Part shown: positions 9,509 to 20,271 of the stretch, one piece after another
Numbering within the stretch: position 1 is the stretch's first letter
Layout: every line of letters starts with the position of its first letter
Source: Deltaproteobacteria bacterium
GTDB taxonomy: Bacteria > Desulfobacterota > Desulfomonilia > Desulfomonilales > Desulfomonilaceae
DNA length: 64,000 bases
Direction: 5' to 3'
NCBI GenBank assembly: GCA_021777225.1
Contig: JAJYDQ010000004.1
Coordinates: 25,416-89,415 of the forward strand
Position numbers and translations under genes: made by a program
Notes under the pieces: model-generated
What the model was told of the DNA's origin: nothing
Database searches by the model: none
What the model saw: the letters and a program-made list of their open reading frames with translations, nothing else

Positions 9509-10822
9509 ATGGTCCGCTTCTTATACAATTTATTGATCCACATTGTAGGCGCGCCGATTATATTGGGGTATTACGCTCCCAAGGTCATTATCTCCGGCAA
9601 GTACAGACAGTCGTTAAGAGGGAAATTGGGTTATCTCCCCGACACATTTCCTGCTTCACCATTGACCAGGCCCGTTGTTTGGTTTCATGCTGTTTCGGTC
9701 GGTGAAGCGGTAGCTCTTGCTCCACTTGCGAAAGAATTTAGAAAACTGGCTCCGGATTTCACGATAATTGTTTCAACTGGCACTGAGACTGGTCAGGCTA
9801 AGGCCAAGGCGGAAATGGACGGAATTGACGCGTTTATCTACATGCCAATCGATTTCCCAATGTTGGTAAATCGCGTAATTCAAAGGATACAACCGGATCT
9901 TTTCGTGCTCATGGAAACTGAAATTTGGCCAAATCTTTTGCACAGCCTGAAATCGCAGGGAACGATCATAGCCTTGGCCAACGGTCGCATTTCAGACCGC
10001 TCTTTTCCCCGCTACATGAAGGCGCGTTCGTTAATATCTAAAATGTTGGATAAAATTGATGTCTTCCTCATGGTTTCTGAAGCTGATAGAGAGCGCATAT
10101 TGAAAATGGGCGCTCCCTACGAACGAGTGAAGGTTGTAGGTAACACCAAGTTCGATGCTGCGCTCCGAAATATTTCGGAAGATGTCTTGAATGAGACGAG
10201 GTCTTCTCTTGACATTAATGAACATCACAAGGTGCTTGTGGCGGGAAGCACCCATCCAGGTGAACACGAACAGATACTAGACTGTTTCCAGCTTTTATTG
10301 GACGATTTTCCGGAACTCATACTGGCCATAGCGCCTCGCCACATTGAAACAATACCGTCAATATTGACAGCGATAAGGGAAAGGAAACTGCAGGAGCCGT
10401 TTTTTAGAAGCTCCAAAAAGTCCGGAGAAAGCCGTGGTTCAAGAAACATTGTGATCCTTGACACAACAGGAGAGTTGTTCAAGTTTTATTCCGTGGCGAC
10501 AGTGGTCTATGTTGGTGGTTCACTGGTCCCTAAAGGGGGACAAAATATATTGGAGCCTGTAGCCTGGGGGAAAAGAGTATTTTTCGGACCGTCAATGGAG
10601 GATTTTCGTGACGCCAAGGATTTCCTTCTAGATATTGGAGCGGCAGGTCAAGCGAAGGATGTGCAAGAACTGCGGGTCCAAATTTCTCAGGCATTGAAAG
10701 ATCTGAAACATACGACCCATTTAGGACGCCTTGGTCGGGACGAACTGAACAGGCATTCGGGGAGCGCAAAGGCGACTGCTGGACTTCTGTTCGATTTGAT
10801 CAGTCCGGCAAAAACGGTGTGA
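9509..10822 (+). CDS. waaA: 3-deoxy-D-manno-octulosonic acid (Kdo) transferase
   Basis: A 437-residue GT30 enzyme that adds Kdo to lipid IVA during lipopolysaccharide synthesis at the inner membrane. An N-terminal hydrophobic helix (about 2-20) is followed by VWFHAVSVGEAVALAPL, the METEIWPNLL block, NGRISDRSFPRYMKARSL, VAGSTHPGEHEQIL and the C-terminal GGQNILEPVAWG. Length and motifs are standard. The 3' end overlaps the convergent YciO-like gene by 23 bp. It implies a lipid A-containing outer membrane. Confidence 0.94.
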   Translation: MVRFLYNLLIHIVGAPIILGYYAPKVIISGKYRQSLRGKLGYLPDTFPASPLTRPVVWFHAVSVGEAVALAPLAKEFRKLAPDFTIIVSTGTETGQAKAKAEMDGIDAFIYMPIDFPMLVNRVIQRIQPDLFVLMETEIWPNLLHSLKSQGTIIALANGRISDRSFPRYMKARSLISKMLDKIDVFLMVSEADRERILKMGAPYERVKVVGNTKFDAALRNISEDVLNETRSSLDINEHHKVLVAGSTHPGEHEQILDCFQLLLDDFPELILAIAPRHIETIPSILTAIRERKLQEPFFRSSKKSGESRGSRNIVILDTTGELFKFYSVATVVYVGGSLVPKGGQNILEPVAWGKRVFFGPSMEDFRDAKDFLLDIGAAGQAKDVQELRVQISQALKDLKHTTHLGRLGRDELNRHSGSAKATAGLLFDLISPAKTV

Positions 10823-11414
10823 CGTCACCTTTGCCTTCACGCAACACGGATGGGAGACCGTCGAAAAGACTTACTATCGTTGAAGGTTCCGGCAGAAAAG
10901 TACCACCGTCTATCACCAAATCTACCAGCCCTTTGTATATTCTGTCGATTTCTCTGGGATCATCCAGCAGTTGATCGTCCGGTAATCTAACCGACGAACT
11001 CAGGATCGGATTCCCTAGTTCTGCAAGCAGAGCTTGACAGATTCGATTATCCGGGATTCGAATTCCGACTTCCTGTTTTTTGGTGAGCACAATTCTTGGA
11101 ACAAGCCTCGTAGCCTTCAGGATAAACGTGTAGGCCCCGGGCAAATAGCGTTTCAAAAGTTTGTAGTCCTTGTCGGCTACCTGAGCATAAAGGGAAATCG
11201 TCTTTAGATCTGCAAAGACAAAAGAAAGGTGCCTTTTGTTGTCGAACTTCTTTATACGACGTACACGCTCAAGCGCCTTCTTGCTGGCAATGTCGCATCC
11301 CAAACCATAGACGGTATCAGTTGGGTATACGATTACTCCATCTTTTCTAAGAATTTCAACAACGCGGGCGATGTGTCTCGGTTGTGGATTAACAGGATTT
11401 ATCTGTAATATCAT
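10800..11414 (-). CDS. YciO/Sua5/YrdC family protein
   Basis: A 204-residue single-domain member of the YrdC-like family that includes threonylcarbamoyl-AMP synthase (TsaC/Sua5), which starts t6A synthesis on tRNA. The sequence [34 protein letters not shown] and the ending VLREGKGDVTPFLPD fit the YciO branch better than TsaC. tsaE lies elsewhere in this window (24985-25473). Whether this protein is the cell's real TC-AMP synthase cannot be decided here. It overlaps the end of ribD by 26 bp and shares its transcript. Confidence 0.85.
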   Translation of the reverse strand: MILQINPVNPQPRHIARVVEILRKDGVIVYPTDTVYGLGCDIASKKALERVRRIKKFDNKRHLSFVFADLKTISLYAQVADKDYKLLKRYLPGAYTFILKATRLVPRIVLTKKQEVGIRIPDNRICQALLAELGNPILSSSVRLPDDQLLDDPREIDRIYKGLVDLVIDGGTFLPEPSTIVSLFDGLPSVLREGKGDVTPFLPD

Positions 11415-12546
11415 CTGGTTCGCCTGGATAAACGACCCTTCCTTCCACTAGAATGTCAGGGCCCACCTTGGATGATCGCATTTCCACGAGTCGTGGAGCT
11501 TCTTCGAGCCTGTTTATGCCGATTCCTGAAACCCCACTGGGCGCTGACTTTCCACCGATGATAATGGGAGCGTAAAAAAACAAACAGCGGTCCACTATTC
11601 TTGCTTCCAGGGCTCCCCACGCGAGTCCCGCCCCTCCCTCGATCAGTAAAGAAGTGATCCCCATCTTGTAAAGGGTTGAAAGAAGGTCCTTGAGATCGAC
11701 CTTGTCGGGACTGGCTGTCTGTATAACCTTGGCGCCTTTTTTCTCCAGTCTTGCCTTCAGGCGGGAAGGAGGATTGTCTCGGGTCGCGATAATGACTCCT
11801 GAAGGAGAGGTCTGGTTGAAAATGTTTGCGTCCAATGGGGTCCTTAAATTCGAATCCGCCACAACACGTATCGGATCTCGACCGGAGCGTTCCCCCAATC
11901 GGGTCGTCAGGCGAGGATTATCGGCGAGAATGGTCTCAATGCCGACCATGATGGCGCAAACACGATCTCTTAATCTATGCGCTTTCATTCTTGAATGTTC
12001 CGAGGTTATCCATTGGGAGTGTCCACTACGGGTTGCAATTCTGCCATCGAGACTCATTGCAAGCTTAAGATAAACGTGTGGACGCCTGAGCGTGACGTTC
12101 GTCAGATAAACCTCATTAAGCGCTTTGCATCTATTTTCGAGGACTTGTCCCACGACTTCAATTCCAGCTTTCCGCAAAGATTCAGCGCCGCCGCCGATGA
12201 CGGACGGGTTGGGATCATCAATTCCATAATATACCTTTTTGATCCCCGCCGCCATGATAGCCTGAGTACAAGGGGGCGTCCTTCCATAGTGATTGCATGG
12301 TTCGAGGGTTACAAATAATTCGGCGCCTTGGGTTTTGATGCCGGAGGCACGAATTGCTTCGACTTCGGCATGAGGTTCGCCAGGGGCCCGATGGAAGCCT
12401 TCCCCCACGATACGGCCTTCTTTTACTATAACAGCGCCCACCATCGGATTGGGAGAAGTGCGGCCCATGCCTCTTCGAGCCAATCTGATAGCTCGAGACA
12501 TGAACTTAGGCTCTTCACGAGACGCCTTGGGGGGGTTGAGGATCAT
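11389..12546 (-). CDS. ribD: Bifunctional riboflavin deaminase/reductase RibD
   Basis: 385 residues: an N-terminal cytidine-deaminase-like domain (about 15-150) with zinc motifs HAEVEAI and [11 protein letters not shown], then a reductase domain (about 155-375; [39 protein letters not shown]). It carries out two steps of riboflavin synthesis from the GTP cyclohydrolase II product. The start at 12546 overlaps the nrdR stop; ATG 12501 ([11 protein letters not shown]) is an alternative, but family members usually have several residues before that point. Having a complete ribD makes the separate reductase at 27764 look specialised. Confidence 0.95.
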   Translation of the reverse strand: MILNPPKASREEPKFMSRAIRLARRGMGRTSPNPMVGAVIVKEGRIVGEGFHRAPGEPHAEVEAIRASGIKTQGAELFVTLEPCNHYGRTPPCTQAIMAAGIKKVYYGIDDPNPSVIGGGAESLRKAGIEVVGQVLENRCKALNEVYLTNVTLRRPHVYLKLAMSLDGRIATRSGHSQWITSEHSRMKAHRLRDRVCAIMVGIETILADNPRLTTRLGERSGRDPIRVVADSNLRTPLDANIFNQTSPSGVIIATRDNPPSRLKARLEKKGAKVIQTASPDKVDLKDLLSTLYKMGITSLLIEGGAGLAWGALEARIVDRCLFFYAPIIIGGKSAPSGVSGIGINRLEEAPRLVEMRSSKVGPDILVEGRVVYPGEPDDITDKSC

Positions 12547-13036
12547 CTAATTGTCCATGCTCGGTTTGTTGTTCCTTTGTTTCCTTGAGTTCATAAAGTT
12601 CCTTAATCTCATTAACGAATTCTTCTATATCCCGGAACGATCGATAGACTGACGCAAATCGTACATACGCCACTTCGTCCATTTTCTTAAGGGCCTGCAT
12701 GACACGTTCACCGACATAAGATACCTGGATCTCCTTTTCCGCTCTCTCCATAAGATCCTGCTCAATACTGTCCGCCACGGTTTCTATTTGTTCTATGCTT
12801 ATTGGTCTCTTTTCACATGCCCTCAAAATTCCTTCGACAATCTTCCTCCTATCGAAAGATTCCCGGCGGCCGTCCTTCTTTATAACAAAAGGAACTATCT
12901 CTTCGATCCGTTCGTATGTCGTGAATCGTTTCAAGCAACCGAGGCACTGTCGCCTTCTACGGATTGCGGTGTTATCCTTGGCCAATCTTGAATCTATAAC
13001 TTTATCTTCAATTTCACCGCATACTGGACATTTCAT
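12515..13036 (-). CDS. nrdR: Transcriptional repressor NrdR
   Basis: A 173-residue regulator of ribonucleotide reductase genes. It has an N-terminal zinc ribbon (MKCPVCG ... CLGCLKRF) followed by an ATP-cone ([18 protein letters not shown], about 48-140). The tail after residue 145 is about 20 residues longer than usual and overlaps ribD by 32 bp. nrdR-ribD adjacency is common in bacteria. It senses dATP/ATP and binds NrdR boxes; none was identified here. Confidence 0.95.
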   Translation of the reverse strand: MKCPVCGEIEDKVIDSRLAKDNTAIRRRRQCLGCLKRFTTYERIEEIVPFVIKKDGRRESFDRRKIVEGILRACEKRPISIEQIETVADSIEQDLMERAEKEIQVSYVGERVMQALKKMDEVAYVRFASVYRSFRDIEEFVNEIKELYELKETKEQQTEHGQLDDPQPPQGVS

Positions 13037-13297
13037 GGTAAGCCGCCTAATGAACGGAATCGCCGCGACAATCTAGTACGACAATATTTATATTGAAGTC
13101 TAATATGGCGCAAGCAAAAATTAGATAATAGTTTGAGTTTAGTAGTTTGTGATTCAATATGTTTAGTAATGTTGATCTATTGTCAATCGGCCACTGCTGG
13201 CGATGTTGGTCAATCATTGCGCGAGGCTTGCATTTACAGGTCGTCTTGTGGAGAATGATTTCTGAATTTACAAGACGAATAGGAAGTCTCAAATCAC

Positions 13298-13690
13298 GTG
13301 AGTATGCGCGCTTGGTTCCGGTATTTCACTCCTGGAGATATCACTCTTATCTTCCTGCTGTGCGTCTTCGCAGCCGTTCTTTCGTTTTATTTGCCCAATA
13401 GACTTACGACCAACGGCAACATTGTATTTATAAGTTGTGGATCTAGGCTTGTTGGTAGATATTCGCTGAACCATGACCGGGTAATTTCGGTGAAAGGTCC
13501 GCTCGGGGAAACGAAAGTTCAGATAGAAAACGGCAAGGTTAGAATCCCCAGTTCGCCATGTCCCAATCATTATTGCGTCAAAATGGGAGAAATCTGCTCA
13601 TGCGGGTCCACCCTGTTGTGCGTCCCCAATCAGGTTGTGGTTAGAGTAGGTGGCAATGAATCCCAGAATCTGGACGCGATCAGCAGATGA
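13298..13690 (+). CDS. NusG domain II-containing membrane-anchored protein
   Basis: A 130-residue protein with one N-terminal transmembrane helix (about 15-33) and an extracytoplasmic beta domain of the NusG-II type (about 40-125) ending with the conserved CPNHYCVKMGEI-C stretch. Members occur beside Gx transporters and ApbE/Rnf genes, which suggests a role in flavin or redox protein maturation; that is inference. A second in-frame ATG is at 13304. It overlaps the next gene by 4 bp (ATGA), so translation is coupled. Confidence 0.82.
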   Translation: MSMRAWFRYFTPGDITLIFLLCVFAAVLSFYLPNRLTTNGNIVFISCGSRLVGRYSLNHDRVISVKGPLGETKVQIENGKVRIPSSPCPNHYCVKMGEICSCGSTLLCVPNQVVVRVGGNESQNLDAISR

Positions 13691-14208
13691 TTGATAGAAC
13701 CGGGAAACTTTCAAGACTTGCGGTCCTTTTAGCTCTTGCCACAGCCATACATTCTTTGGAATCCCTAATCCCCTTTACAGTAGGATGGTTTAGATTTGGA
13801 TTTGCGAACATCATTGGTTTGGCGACGTTATATATTTTTGGATTCAAAGACGCTGCTTTGCTAACAATAGGTAGAATTTTACTTGGCGGGCTCATTTCGG
13901 GCCAGTTTGGATCACCAGGTTTTCTGCTGGCGAGCGCAGGAGGCATTGGTTCTATAATCGTCATGGGTGGCGCATACCTGTTGGCTGGTAAATATCTGAG
14001 TGAAATTGGAGTAAGCGTCCTAGGCGCTGTAACTCACAATATGGTCCAGCTTTGGGTCGCTTATCTCATGCTTGTAAAAAATGAGAGTATTTTGATACTG
14101 GCGCCCATGATGATTGTCGCAGCTATAGGAACCGGGATAGTCAACGGTTTGGCCGGGAAAATCTTGATAAAAAGAATGAGGTCTCTAACCCCGAAATCGC
14201 AAATTTGA
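13687..14208 (+). CDS. Gx transporter / heptaprenyl diphosphate synthase component I-like membrane protein
   Basis: A 173-residue protein with five or six transmembrane helices. The start LSRLAVLLALATAIHSLESL and the glycine-rich GRILLGGLISGQFGSPGFLL are typical of the Gx transporter family, once annotated as heptaprenyl diphosphate synthase component I. Such proteins resemble small S-components of vitamin transporters; the substrate is unknown. It is coupled to the NusG-II gene by an ATGA overlap. Confidence 0.82.
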   Translation: MIDRTGKLSRLAVLLALATAIHSLESLIPFTVGWFRFGFANIIGLATLYIFGFKDAALLTIGRILLGGLISGQFGSPGFLLASAGGIGSIIVMGGAYLLAGKYLSEIGVSVLGAVTHNMVQLWVAYLMLVKNESILILAPMMIVAAIGTGIVNGLAGKILIKRMRSLTPKSQI

Positions 14209-14260
14209 AATCCCGTCCAGAACGAGATGAGTAAGATTTCATCAGGGCATGGGAGCTAGT

Positions 14261-14292
14261 GAAGTCGATCTGGAAACCACCTGACCGACTTC
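14261..14292. repeat. Inverted repeat between convergent genes
   Basis: GAAGTCG (14261-14267) and CGACTTC (14286-14292) form a 7-bp stem in the 97-bp gap between the convergent Gx transporter and radical-SAM genes. It could be a bidirectional transcription end, but no T run follows on either side. Confidence 0.35.
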
Positions 14293-14305
14293 CATTCGAT
14301 CAATG

Positions 14306-15517
14306 TCAATAACCCATCAATCCACAACAACGTGAACAAACCGGCATCAATCCTTTGGTCGATAAACTCTTGCGAAACTCTCTATAACGCTCCGAATTCC
14401 AAAGTTCAGATATTGTGTTTTCTTTCACATTTCCAACGACGTAGTCGTGGTAATCGCGGCAAGGCGACATGTCCCCATTAGAATTTATTTCCACAGCGCT
14501 GAAAATTGAGACACATTTGTCGAACCCGAACCGGCAGTCATGATCCGTGTAATATTTCTCCAGGTCGTTGGGTTCATCAAGAGGCGGCATTACAATGACG
14601 GCAGGCCCGGAAAACTTTTTCGCCAGATCATTTAGACGTTTCAGTTGCTCGGACAATGCGTGGATATCAGGTGGCCGCCAGTTCCCAATCCAGCCATAGT
14701 GTTTTTGAGGTTTAAATCCGAATCGTTCTTCAAAATCTCTAGTATGTTTTTCAGCGGATTCTTCATCTATCCACCATGCGAGGTAAAAAACGCAGACATC
14801 CACTCGGTCTCTAAAAACGTCATAAATATCGACAAGTCTCTTGTAATTCACGTTGTTGATCGTTGTAAGGGACGCGATGAGTGGAAGTCTCTGACCCTTT
14901 TCTTTTCTCAATTGGGTCAATGTGTCAATGGCCTTATTGATGGTCCTAAAATTGTTAACTGATGAGGACGCCCCCGGTCTACTTGTGTTGTGGGTCTCCT
15001 CATCCGGTCCATCGACGGAGATCTGGACCACAAACATGGGGGCGCTAACTAAACGGTCGGCGTGTTCATAAAGTCCTGTTCCATTTGTAGCGATACTCGG
15101 AGGCATACCGAGCCGTGCAGCTTCCTCTATTATCTCAACGGAACCCTTATAGAGCATTGGTTCCCCGCCCCACAAATAGACAGATGGTGTATGACCGTGT
15201 TCTTCGAGGTCTCGCAGGAGGTCGATATATCTGGCCGGAGAAACTTCACGTTCCTTGAGTTCCTTCAGTGAACATGAACGTAAAAATCCTCTGTCACCCC
15301 ACTGCCCACAAGTGTGACATCTCAGATTGCAGTAGTCCGTTATGCGAATGCTGCACTGACGAATCTTGTCAGCAGACCCATTGTCAGTTTTGAAGGAAAG
15401 GTTCCTGAGAAACTTGTCCACTTGAATCATCGCGACATTTTTCGCGTATTTGGGGACTTCCAGCAACTTGGGAGCGGTCTTCATTATGGTTGAAATAGGT
15501 ACCCAGCTTTGACTCAT
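14306..15517 (-). CDS. Radical SAM / SPASM domain protein
   Basis: About 403 residues. The 4Fe-4S motif CNLRCHTC (in RITDYCNLRCHTCGQWGDRG) and LWGGEPMLY mark the radical-SAM core. The C-terminal region has the SPASM-type cysteines CRFGFDKCVS, SPCRDYHDYVVGNV and VCSRCCG, which bind extra iron-sulphur clusters. Such enzymes mature peptides or modify proteins or small metabolites; no precursor peptide was found nearby, so the substrate is unknown. ATG 15517 (MSQSWVP) is chosen over the in-frame TTG at 15535 because GAGAG precedes it at a good spacing. Confidence 0.85.
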   Translation of the reverse strand: MSQSWVPISTIMKTAPKLLEVPKYAKNVAMIQVDKFLRNLSFKTDNGSADKIRQCSIRITDYCNLRCHTCGQWGDRGFLRSCSLKELKEREVSPARYIDLLRDLEEHGHTPSVYLWGGEPMLYKGSVEIIEEAARLGMPPSIATNGTGLYEHADRLVSAPMFVVQISVDGPDEETHNTSRPGASSSVNNFRTINKAIDTLTQLRKEKGQRLPLIASLTTINNVNYKRLVDIYDVFRDRVDVCVFYLAWWIDEESAEKHTRDFEERFGFKPQKHYGWIGNWRPPDIHALSEQLKRLNDLAKKFSGPAVIVMPPLDEPNDLEKYYTDHDCRFGFDKCVSIFSAVEINSNGDMSPCRDYHDYVVGNVKENTISELWNSERYREFRKSLSTKGLMPVCSRCCGLMGY

Positions 15518-15677
15518 ACCAAAACACTCTCTCAAAAAATAGGATCACTGAGTTTACACAATTTGTCACCCCCTGTGAAGAATTTAACATCCAATTTGAG
15601 TGATCGGTTAGGGAATGTCGCCAATTGTGAATCTCTAATGTCTACAAAGTTCAACAACAACTGAAAATTTCGGACAA

Positions 15678-17309
15678 CTAATTTTCATAAATTTTATCAA
15701 AATCATTGATGATCTGTTTGAAACCCTCAACAACATCCAGGAAGGCGTCAACGACTTCCGGGTCAAACTGTTTGCCCCTTTGTTCAACTATAAGCTTCAC
15801 GGAATTTTCGTGTGAAAAATCGTCTTTGTAACGTCTTTTTGATCTTAACGCGTCATATACATCGCACAGTGATACAACCCGTGCCGAGAGTGGAATTTGA
15901 AGCTCACGCAACCCGAAAGGATATCCAGAGCCATCCCATCGTTCGTGATGGTAGTAGGCGACGTCAGCTCCTACTGACAGGTAGCTTTGAGACTCGCCGG
16001 TTTCTTTTGCGGCTTCCGATAAGGCCTTCCCTCCTAATAGGGCATGTTCCTGCATGATTTCAAATTCATCATTCCTATATTTACCAGGTTTGAAAAGTAT
16101 ACTGTCCGGAATCACAATCTTTCCGATGTCATGCAATACTGAGCATTGAACCAAATCTTCAATGAACTCCGAGGTCATCAATGGGCCGTAGACGGGGCGT
16201 TTTCGAATACTTTCGCATAGAACAGCGCAATATTGCCTGATCCTTTTCAGATGAGCGCCTGTTTCACCGTCACGCGCTTCGGCCAGTTGCGCCAGGGCAA
16301 AAATAGAAGCGCCCTGAATCTTTCTTATCCTTGTATAAGACGCTACCAACTCCTCATGAAGCCGGAATTGTTTTGTAACATCCTGTCCGAGTCCCACCAC
16401 TCCGGTCATTTTTCCTTTCCGGTCGAGCATTGAAGATATTGCAAGAGAAAGCACTACCTCTTCCTGATTTTTAGAAATTTGCTTGATAACTGTCTGGGCA
16501 GAGCCAAATTCGTTTGTGAGAGCCTCCCTCAGTATGTTTCTAACTTCGTTGGGTTCAATACTGGCCGGATAGAGTTTTGCGACCAATTGACCGAGTATCT
16601 CCTCTTTGGAGTATCCGAAAATGTTTTCAGCGCCGGAGTTCCAAAACAAGATTTGTCCCTGTAAATTGGTAACTACAATCGACACCCTCCTGGAACTTTC
16701 CAAAATACCTCTTAAAAATTCATTAGTCCTGGCTAATTCTTTGGTTCTACTTTCAACTTGAGTTTCAAGGCGATGGGTATATTCTTTTTCCAGTAGTTTG
16801 AGTCTACGGTGCTCCAATCCCTTTTCTACTGTTGAAATAAGAATTTCTCCATTTATCGGTTTGAGCAGAAAATCGAAAGCTCCTAGCCTCAAGGCCTTGA
16901 TGGCGGTTTCCATTTCACCGTAGCCGGTGATCATTATGACAGGTATGATGTCATCAGCTTCCCTGATTAGCTTCAGAAGGCTGATGCCGTCCAGATCGGG
17001 CATGAGAATGTCGGTTATAACCAGATCCGGCCTTTGATTTGAAAATAATTCTCTTGCTTTGTTACCCGACGGGGCCTGAACAACTTCAAAACCATTCAGT
17101 ACCAAAAGTTCCGACAATTCTGCCAATGCGTTAACATCGTCATCAGCCACCAACAATCTCGGTAAATTTTCCCGATTATCGGTATGCGAATCCTCCTGCT
17201 TGGACTGAGGGGTGTTTTGTAGGTCAGCAACCACTTCTAAAGTCTCCGCCTGGTAAACGAAAAGACCAACAACAGGTTCTGGGAAATTGGCGTCGTGGAT
17301 TCTGATCAA
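15678..17309 (-). CDS. Response regulator with PAS and HD-GYP domains
   Basis: 543 residues in order: a receiver domain (about 50-165; LLVADDDVNALAELSELL, phospho-acceptor Asp in DLVITDILMPDLDG), a coiled linker, a PAS domain (about 200-320) and an HD-GYP domain (about 345-530) with HDIGK, HHERWDGSGYPFGL and the usual spacing. HD-GYP proteins hydrolyse cyclic-di-GMP, so this likely lowers c-di-GMP in response to a histidine kinase. No kinase is adjacent. The annotated start is TTG 17309; GTG 17234, preceded by GGAG, is a likely alternative that still keeps the receiver domain. Confidence 0.88.
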   Translation of the reverse strand: MIRIHDANFPEPVVGLFVYQAETLEVVADLQNTPQSKQEDSHTDNRENLPRLLVADDDVNALAELSELLVLNGFEVVQAPSGNKARELFSNQRPDLVITDILMPDLDGISLLKLIREADDIIPVIMITGYGEMETAIKALRLGAFDFLLKPINGEILISTVEKGLEHRRLKLLEKEYTHRLETQVESRTKELARTNEFLRGILESSRRVSIVVTNLQGQILFWNSGAENIFGYSKEEILGQLVAKLYPASIEPNEVRNILREALTNEFGSAQTVIKQISKNQEEVVLSLAISSMLDRKGKMTGVVGLGQDVTKQFRLHEELVASYTRIRKIQGASIFALAQLAEARDGETGAHLKRIRQYCAVLCESIRKRPVYGPLMTSEFIEDLVQCSVLHDIGKIVIPDSILFKPGKYRNDEFEIMQEHALLGGKALSEAAKETGESQSYLSVGADVAYYHHERWDGSGYPFGLRELQIPLSARVVSLCDVYDALRSKRRYKDDFSHENSVKLIVEQRGKQFDPEVVDAFLDVVEGFKQIINDFDKIYEN

Positions 17310-17444
17310 AGATTATTGACCAAATCCTAACCACCAGATTGATTTAAGTCAACAACAACTGCGAAATAAATCATCAAATCGATTGACAGACATATCAAGG
17401 CGCCTTACCTGTGAACATAAGTTGGTCTTTATAATCCCATCCGA

Positions 17445-17480
17445 TTTGTTCGAGGTTCCGTCAAAAACCCCATAATATTC
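17445..17480 (+). promoter_or_regulatory. Possible heat-shock (sigma-32-like) promoter of clpB
   Basis: CCCCATAAT at 17468-17476 resembles the sigma-32 -10 element (CCCCATnTA). A poor -35 candidate, TTTGTTC (17445-17451), lies 16 bp upstream. It is about 75 bp before clpB, a classic heat-shock gene. The -35 match is weak. Confidence 0.35.
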
Positions 17481-17549
17481 GGCAACTATTTAATTTCAGA
17501 ATTGAGACGGAGTCCTATACATAAAGAAATTGTTCAAGGAGGCTAGACC

Positions 17550-20132
17550 ATGCGTTTGGACAGATTCACATTGAAGTCTCAGGAAGCTTTGGAAACGGCT
17601 CAGAACATGGCTTCCAAGAGAGGGAATCCTCAGGTAGATACAGAGCATCTTCTGTTGGCTCTTCTGTCAGATGACGAAGGGCTCTGCGTTGAAATAATTA
17701 AAAAACTCGGAGCGGACCTGGAAAGAATAAGAAGTGAAAATCTTCAGGCGATCGAGCGTTTTCCCCAGCAGTCCGGGGCAGTCGCTGATCGCTATTTCTC
17801 AAACAGTTTAAAGGCTGTGTTGGAGAGCGCGTTCAAAGAGATGGAACAATTGCGAGATGAATATGTATCGGTTGAACATCTTCTTATAGCCATTTCGCAG
17901 GCCTCCGGCACTGTCGCCGCTAACATTCTTAACTCCAAGGGTGTGACCAAGGACAAGATATATACAGTCCTGACCGATATTCGAGGGACTCAGCGCGTAA
18001 CAGACCAAGCGCCAGAGGAGAAATATCAGGCGCTCAAGAGGTTTACCAAAGACCTGACTGAATTGGCAAGCAAGGGTAAACTGGATCCGGTAATAGGCAG
18101 GGATGACGAAATTCGTCGAATAATACAGGTCTTGTCCAGAAGAACAAAGAACAACCCGGTCTTGATAGGAGATCCGGGAGTCGGGAAGACGGCCATTGTA
18201 GAGGGACTTGCAGGCAGAATTGTTTCTGGTGATATTCCCGAGACACTCAGGGGAAAACGCGTCATGGCTCTCGATGTAGGTCAGTTAGTCGCAGGCGCCA
18301 AATATCGCGGAGAATTTGAAGACAGACTCAAAGCCGTACTTAAAGAAGTTACAAACGCTGCTGGGGAGATAATCCTGTTTATCGATGAAATGCACACTCT
18401 CGTAGGAGCGGGAGCGGCAGAAGGATCAATGGACGCCTCAAACATGTTGAAACCGGCTCTGGCAAGAGGAGAGTTAAGGGCGGTCGGCGCGACCACTGTT
18501 AACGAGTACAGAAAGTATATTGAGAAAGATGCCGCTCTTGAACGCAGATTTCAGCCGGTTTACGTAGCTGAACCTTCGGTGGAGGATTCCATATCCATAC
18601 TGCGGGGTCTTAAGGAACGCTATGAGTTGCACCACGGAGTCCGCATCCAGGATGCCGCTATTATATCCGCCGTCACGTTGTCCAACAGGTACATCACGGA
18701 CAGATTCCTGCCGGACAAGGCAATAGACCTGATTGACGAAGCGTCTTCCAAATTAAGAATAGAGATCGATTCCATGCCTACGGAAATCGATGAGATAGAT
18801 CGTAAAATAATTCAGCTTCAGATTGAACAGCAAGCCTTAAAAAAGGAGTCTGACCAGAACAGCAGAGAACGACTCGAAAAGGTCCAGGATGAAATAACCC
18901 GCCTTACCGCCGAGACGGACACATTAAAAGAGGAATGGCGTAAAGAAAAGCTGGTTATAGGCCAAATCAGGCAACTCAAGGAACGGTACGAACAAGCTAA
19001 ATCACAAGCTGCTCAAGCCGAGCGGGAAGGTAATCTCTCCAGGGCCGCTGAACTCAAATATGGCATGTTGATTTCTCTTGAAAAGGACATTAAGGAAAAA
19101 AACACTGAACTCGCTGAGATACAAAAGGACGGGGGGCTTTTAAAAGAAGAAGTTGGTCCTGAAGATGTTGCTGAGGTGGTCGCCAAATGGACTGGCATAC
19201 CTGTAGCTCGTATGCTCGAGAGTGAGATTAGCAAGCTCCTGAATATGGAAGAAAGAATCAGCCAAAGGGTCATTGGTCAGAAAGAGGCCATTATAGCTGT
19301 GTCCAATGCTGTCCGTAGGGCCAGATCAGGATTGCAGGACCCTAATCGACCGATCGGTTCTTTTATATTTCTCGGGCCAACCGGGGTGGGCAAGACTGAG
19401 CTTGCCAGAGCGCTTGCCGAGTTCCTGTTCGATGACGAACAGGCAATGGTGCGTGTGGACATGTCCGAATATATGGAAAGACATTCTGTGGCAAGACTGA
19501 TAGGGGCCCCACCAGGTTATGTTGGCTATGATGAAGGTGGATATCTTACAGAGGCTATTCGTCGTCGTCCCTATTCCGTCGTCCTTTTTGATGAAATTGA
19601 AAAGGCGCATCCCGAAGTCTTTAACGCCATGCTGCAAATACTGGATGATGGCAGACTTACAGACGGAAAAGGGCGAACTGTCGACTTCAAAAATTCTATC
19701 ATTATCATGACGTCCAACACCGGCTCTACTGAAATAGGGGATTATTCCGGAAAAGATGAGGAGAGCATGAGGACAAGGGTAATGGAAGCCCTTCGTTTCC
19801 ATTTCAGACCGGAGTTTTTAAACCGACTAGACGATATAATAATTTTCCATGCTTTGAATAGAGAAGACATAAAGAAAATTGTGGATATTCAAGTTGGCCG
19901 ACTGAATAAGCGACTTTCAGAAAGCAGACTAACCTTGAAGCTCACCTCACAGGCTCGGGATCTGCTGGCAGACGAGGGTTTTGACCCAGCTTATGGGGCG
20001 AGGCCATTGAAGAGATCGATCCAGCGTCTTATTGAAAATCCGTTGGCTTCTGAAATTCTGAGCGGAAAGTTCAGTCCTGATGACACAATAGAAGTTGCTG
20101 TTGAAGGTGATCATTTCAAATTTTTAAAATGA
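17550..20132 (+). CDS. clpB: ATP-dependent disaggregase ClpB
   Basis: An 860-residue Hsp104-type AAA+ unfoldase that rescues aggregated proteins with DnaK. It has a Clp N-domain (1-150), a first AAA module with Walker A GDPGVGKT (near 207) and Walker B FIDEMHT, a middle coiled-coil domain (about 405-525, [20 protein letters not shown]) that separates it from ClpA/ClpC, and a second AAA module with [11 protein letters not shown] and [12 protein letters not shown]. Strong RBS AAGGAGG precedes ATG 17550. Length is normal. Confidence 0.97.
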   Translation: MRLDRFTLKSQEALETAQNMASKRGNPQVDTEHLLLALLSDDEGLCVEIIKKLGADLERIRSENLQAIERFPQQSGAVADRYFSNSLKAVLESAFKEMEQLRDEYVSVEHLLIAISQASGTVAANILNSKGVTKDKIYTVLTDIRGTQRVTDQAPEEKYQALKRFTKDLTELASKGKLDPVIGRDDEIRRIIQVLSRRTKNNPVLIGDPGVGKTAIVEGLAGRIVSGDIPETLRGKRVMALDVGQLVAGAKYRGEFEDRLKAVLKEVTNAAGEIILFIDEMHTLVGAGAAEGSMDASNMLKPALARGELRAVGATTVNEYRKYIEKDAALERRFQPVYVAEPSVEDSISILRGLKERYELHHGVRIQDAAIISAVTLSNRYITDRFLPDKAIDLIDEASSKLRIEIDSMPTEIDEIDRKIIQLQIEQQALKKESDQNSRERLEKVQDEITRLTAETDTLKEEWRKEKLVIGQIRQLKERYEQAKSQAAQAEREGNLSRAAELKYGMLISLEKDIKEKNTELAEIQKDGGLLKEEVGPEDVAEVVAKWTGIPVARMLESEISKLLNMEERISQRVIGQKEAIIAVSNAVRRARSGLQDPNRPIGSFIFLGPTGVGKTELARALAEFLFDDEQAMVRVDMSEYMERHSVARLIGAPPGYVGYDEGGYLTEAIRRRPYSVVLFDEIEKAHPEVFNAMLQILDDGRLTDGKGRTVDFKNSIIIMTSNTGSTEIGDYSGKDEESMRTRVMEALRFHFRPEFLNRLDDIIIFHALNREDIKKIVDIQVGRLNKRLSESRLTLKLTSQARDLLADEGFDPAYGARPLKRSIQRLIENPLASEILSGKFSPDDTIEVAVEGDHFKFLK

Positions 20133-20271
20133 GTATGGAATTACGGTGTGTCAGACATCGCATGGGCAATATTGACGAACATGCGGAGGTTGTCTATAGT
20201 GAGCGACAATTCGTTCCAATAAATTTAAAAACTGTCTGTCGCTGTTTACCGCAGCCTGCCAGGAGCCTTTA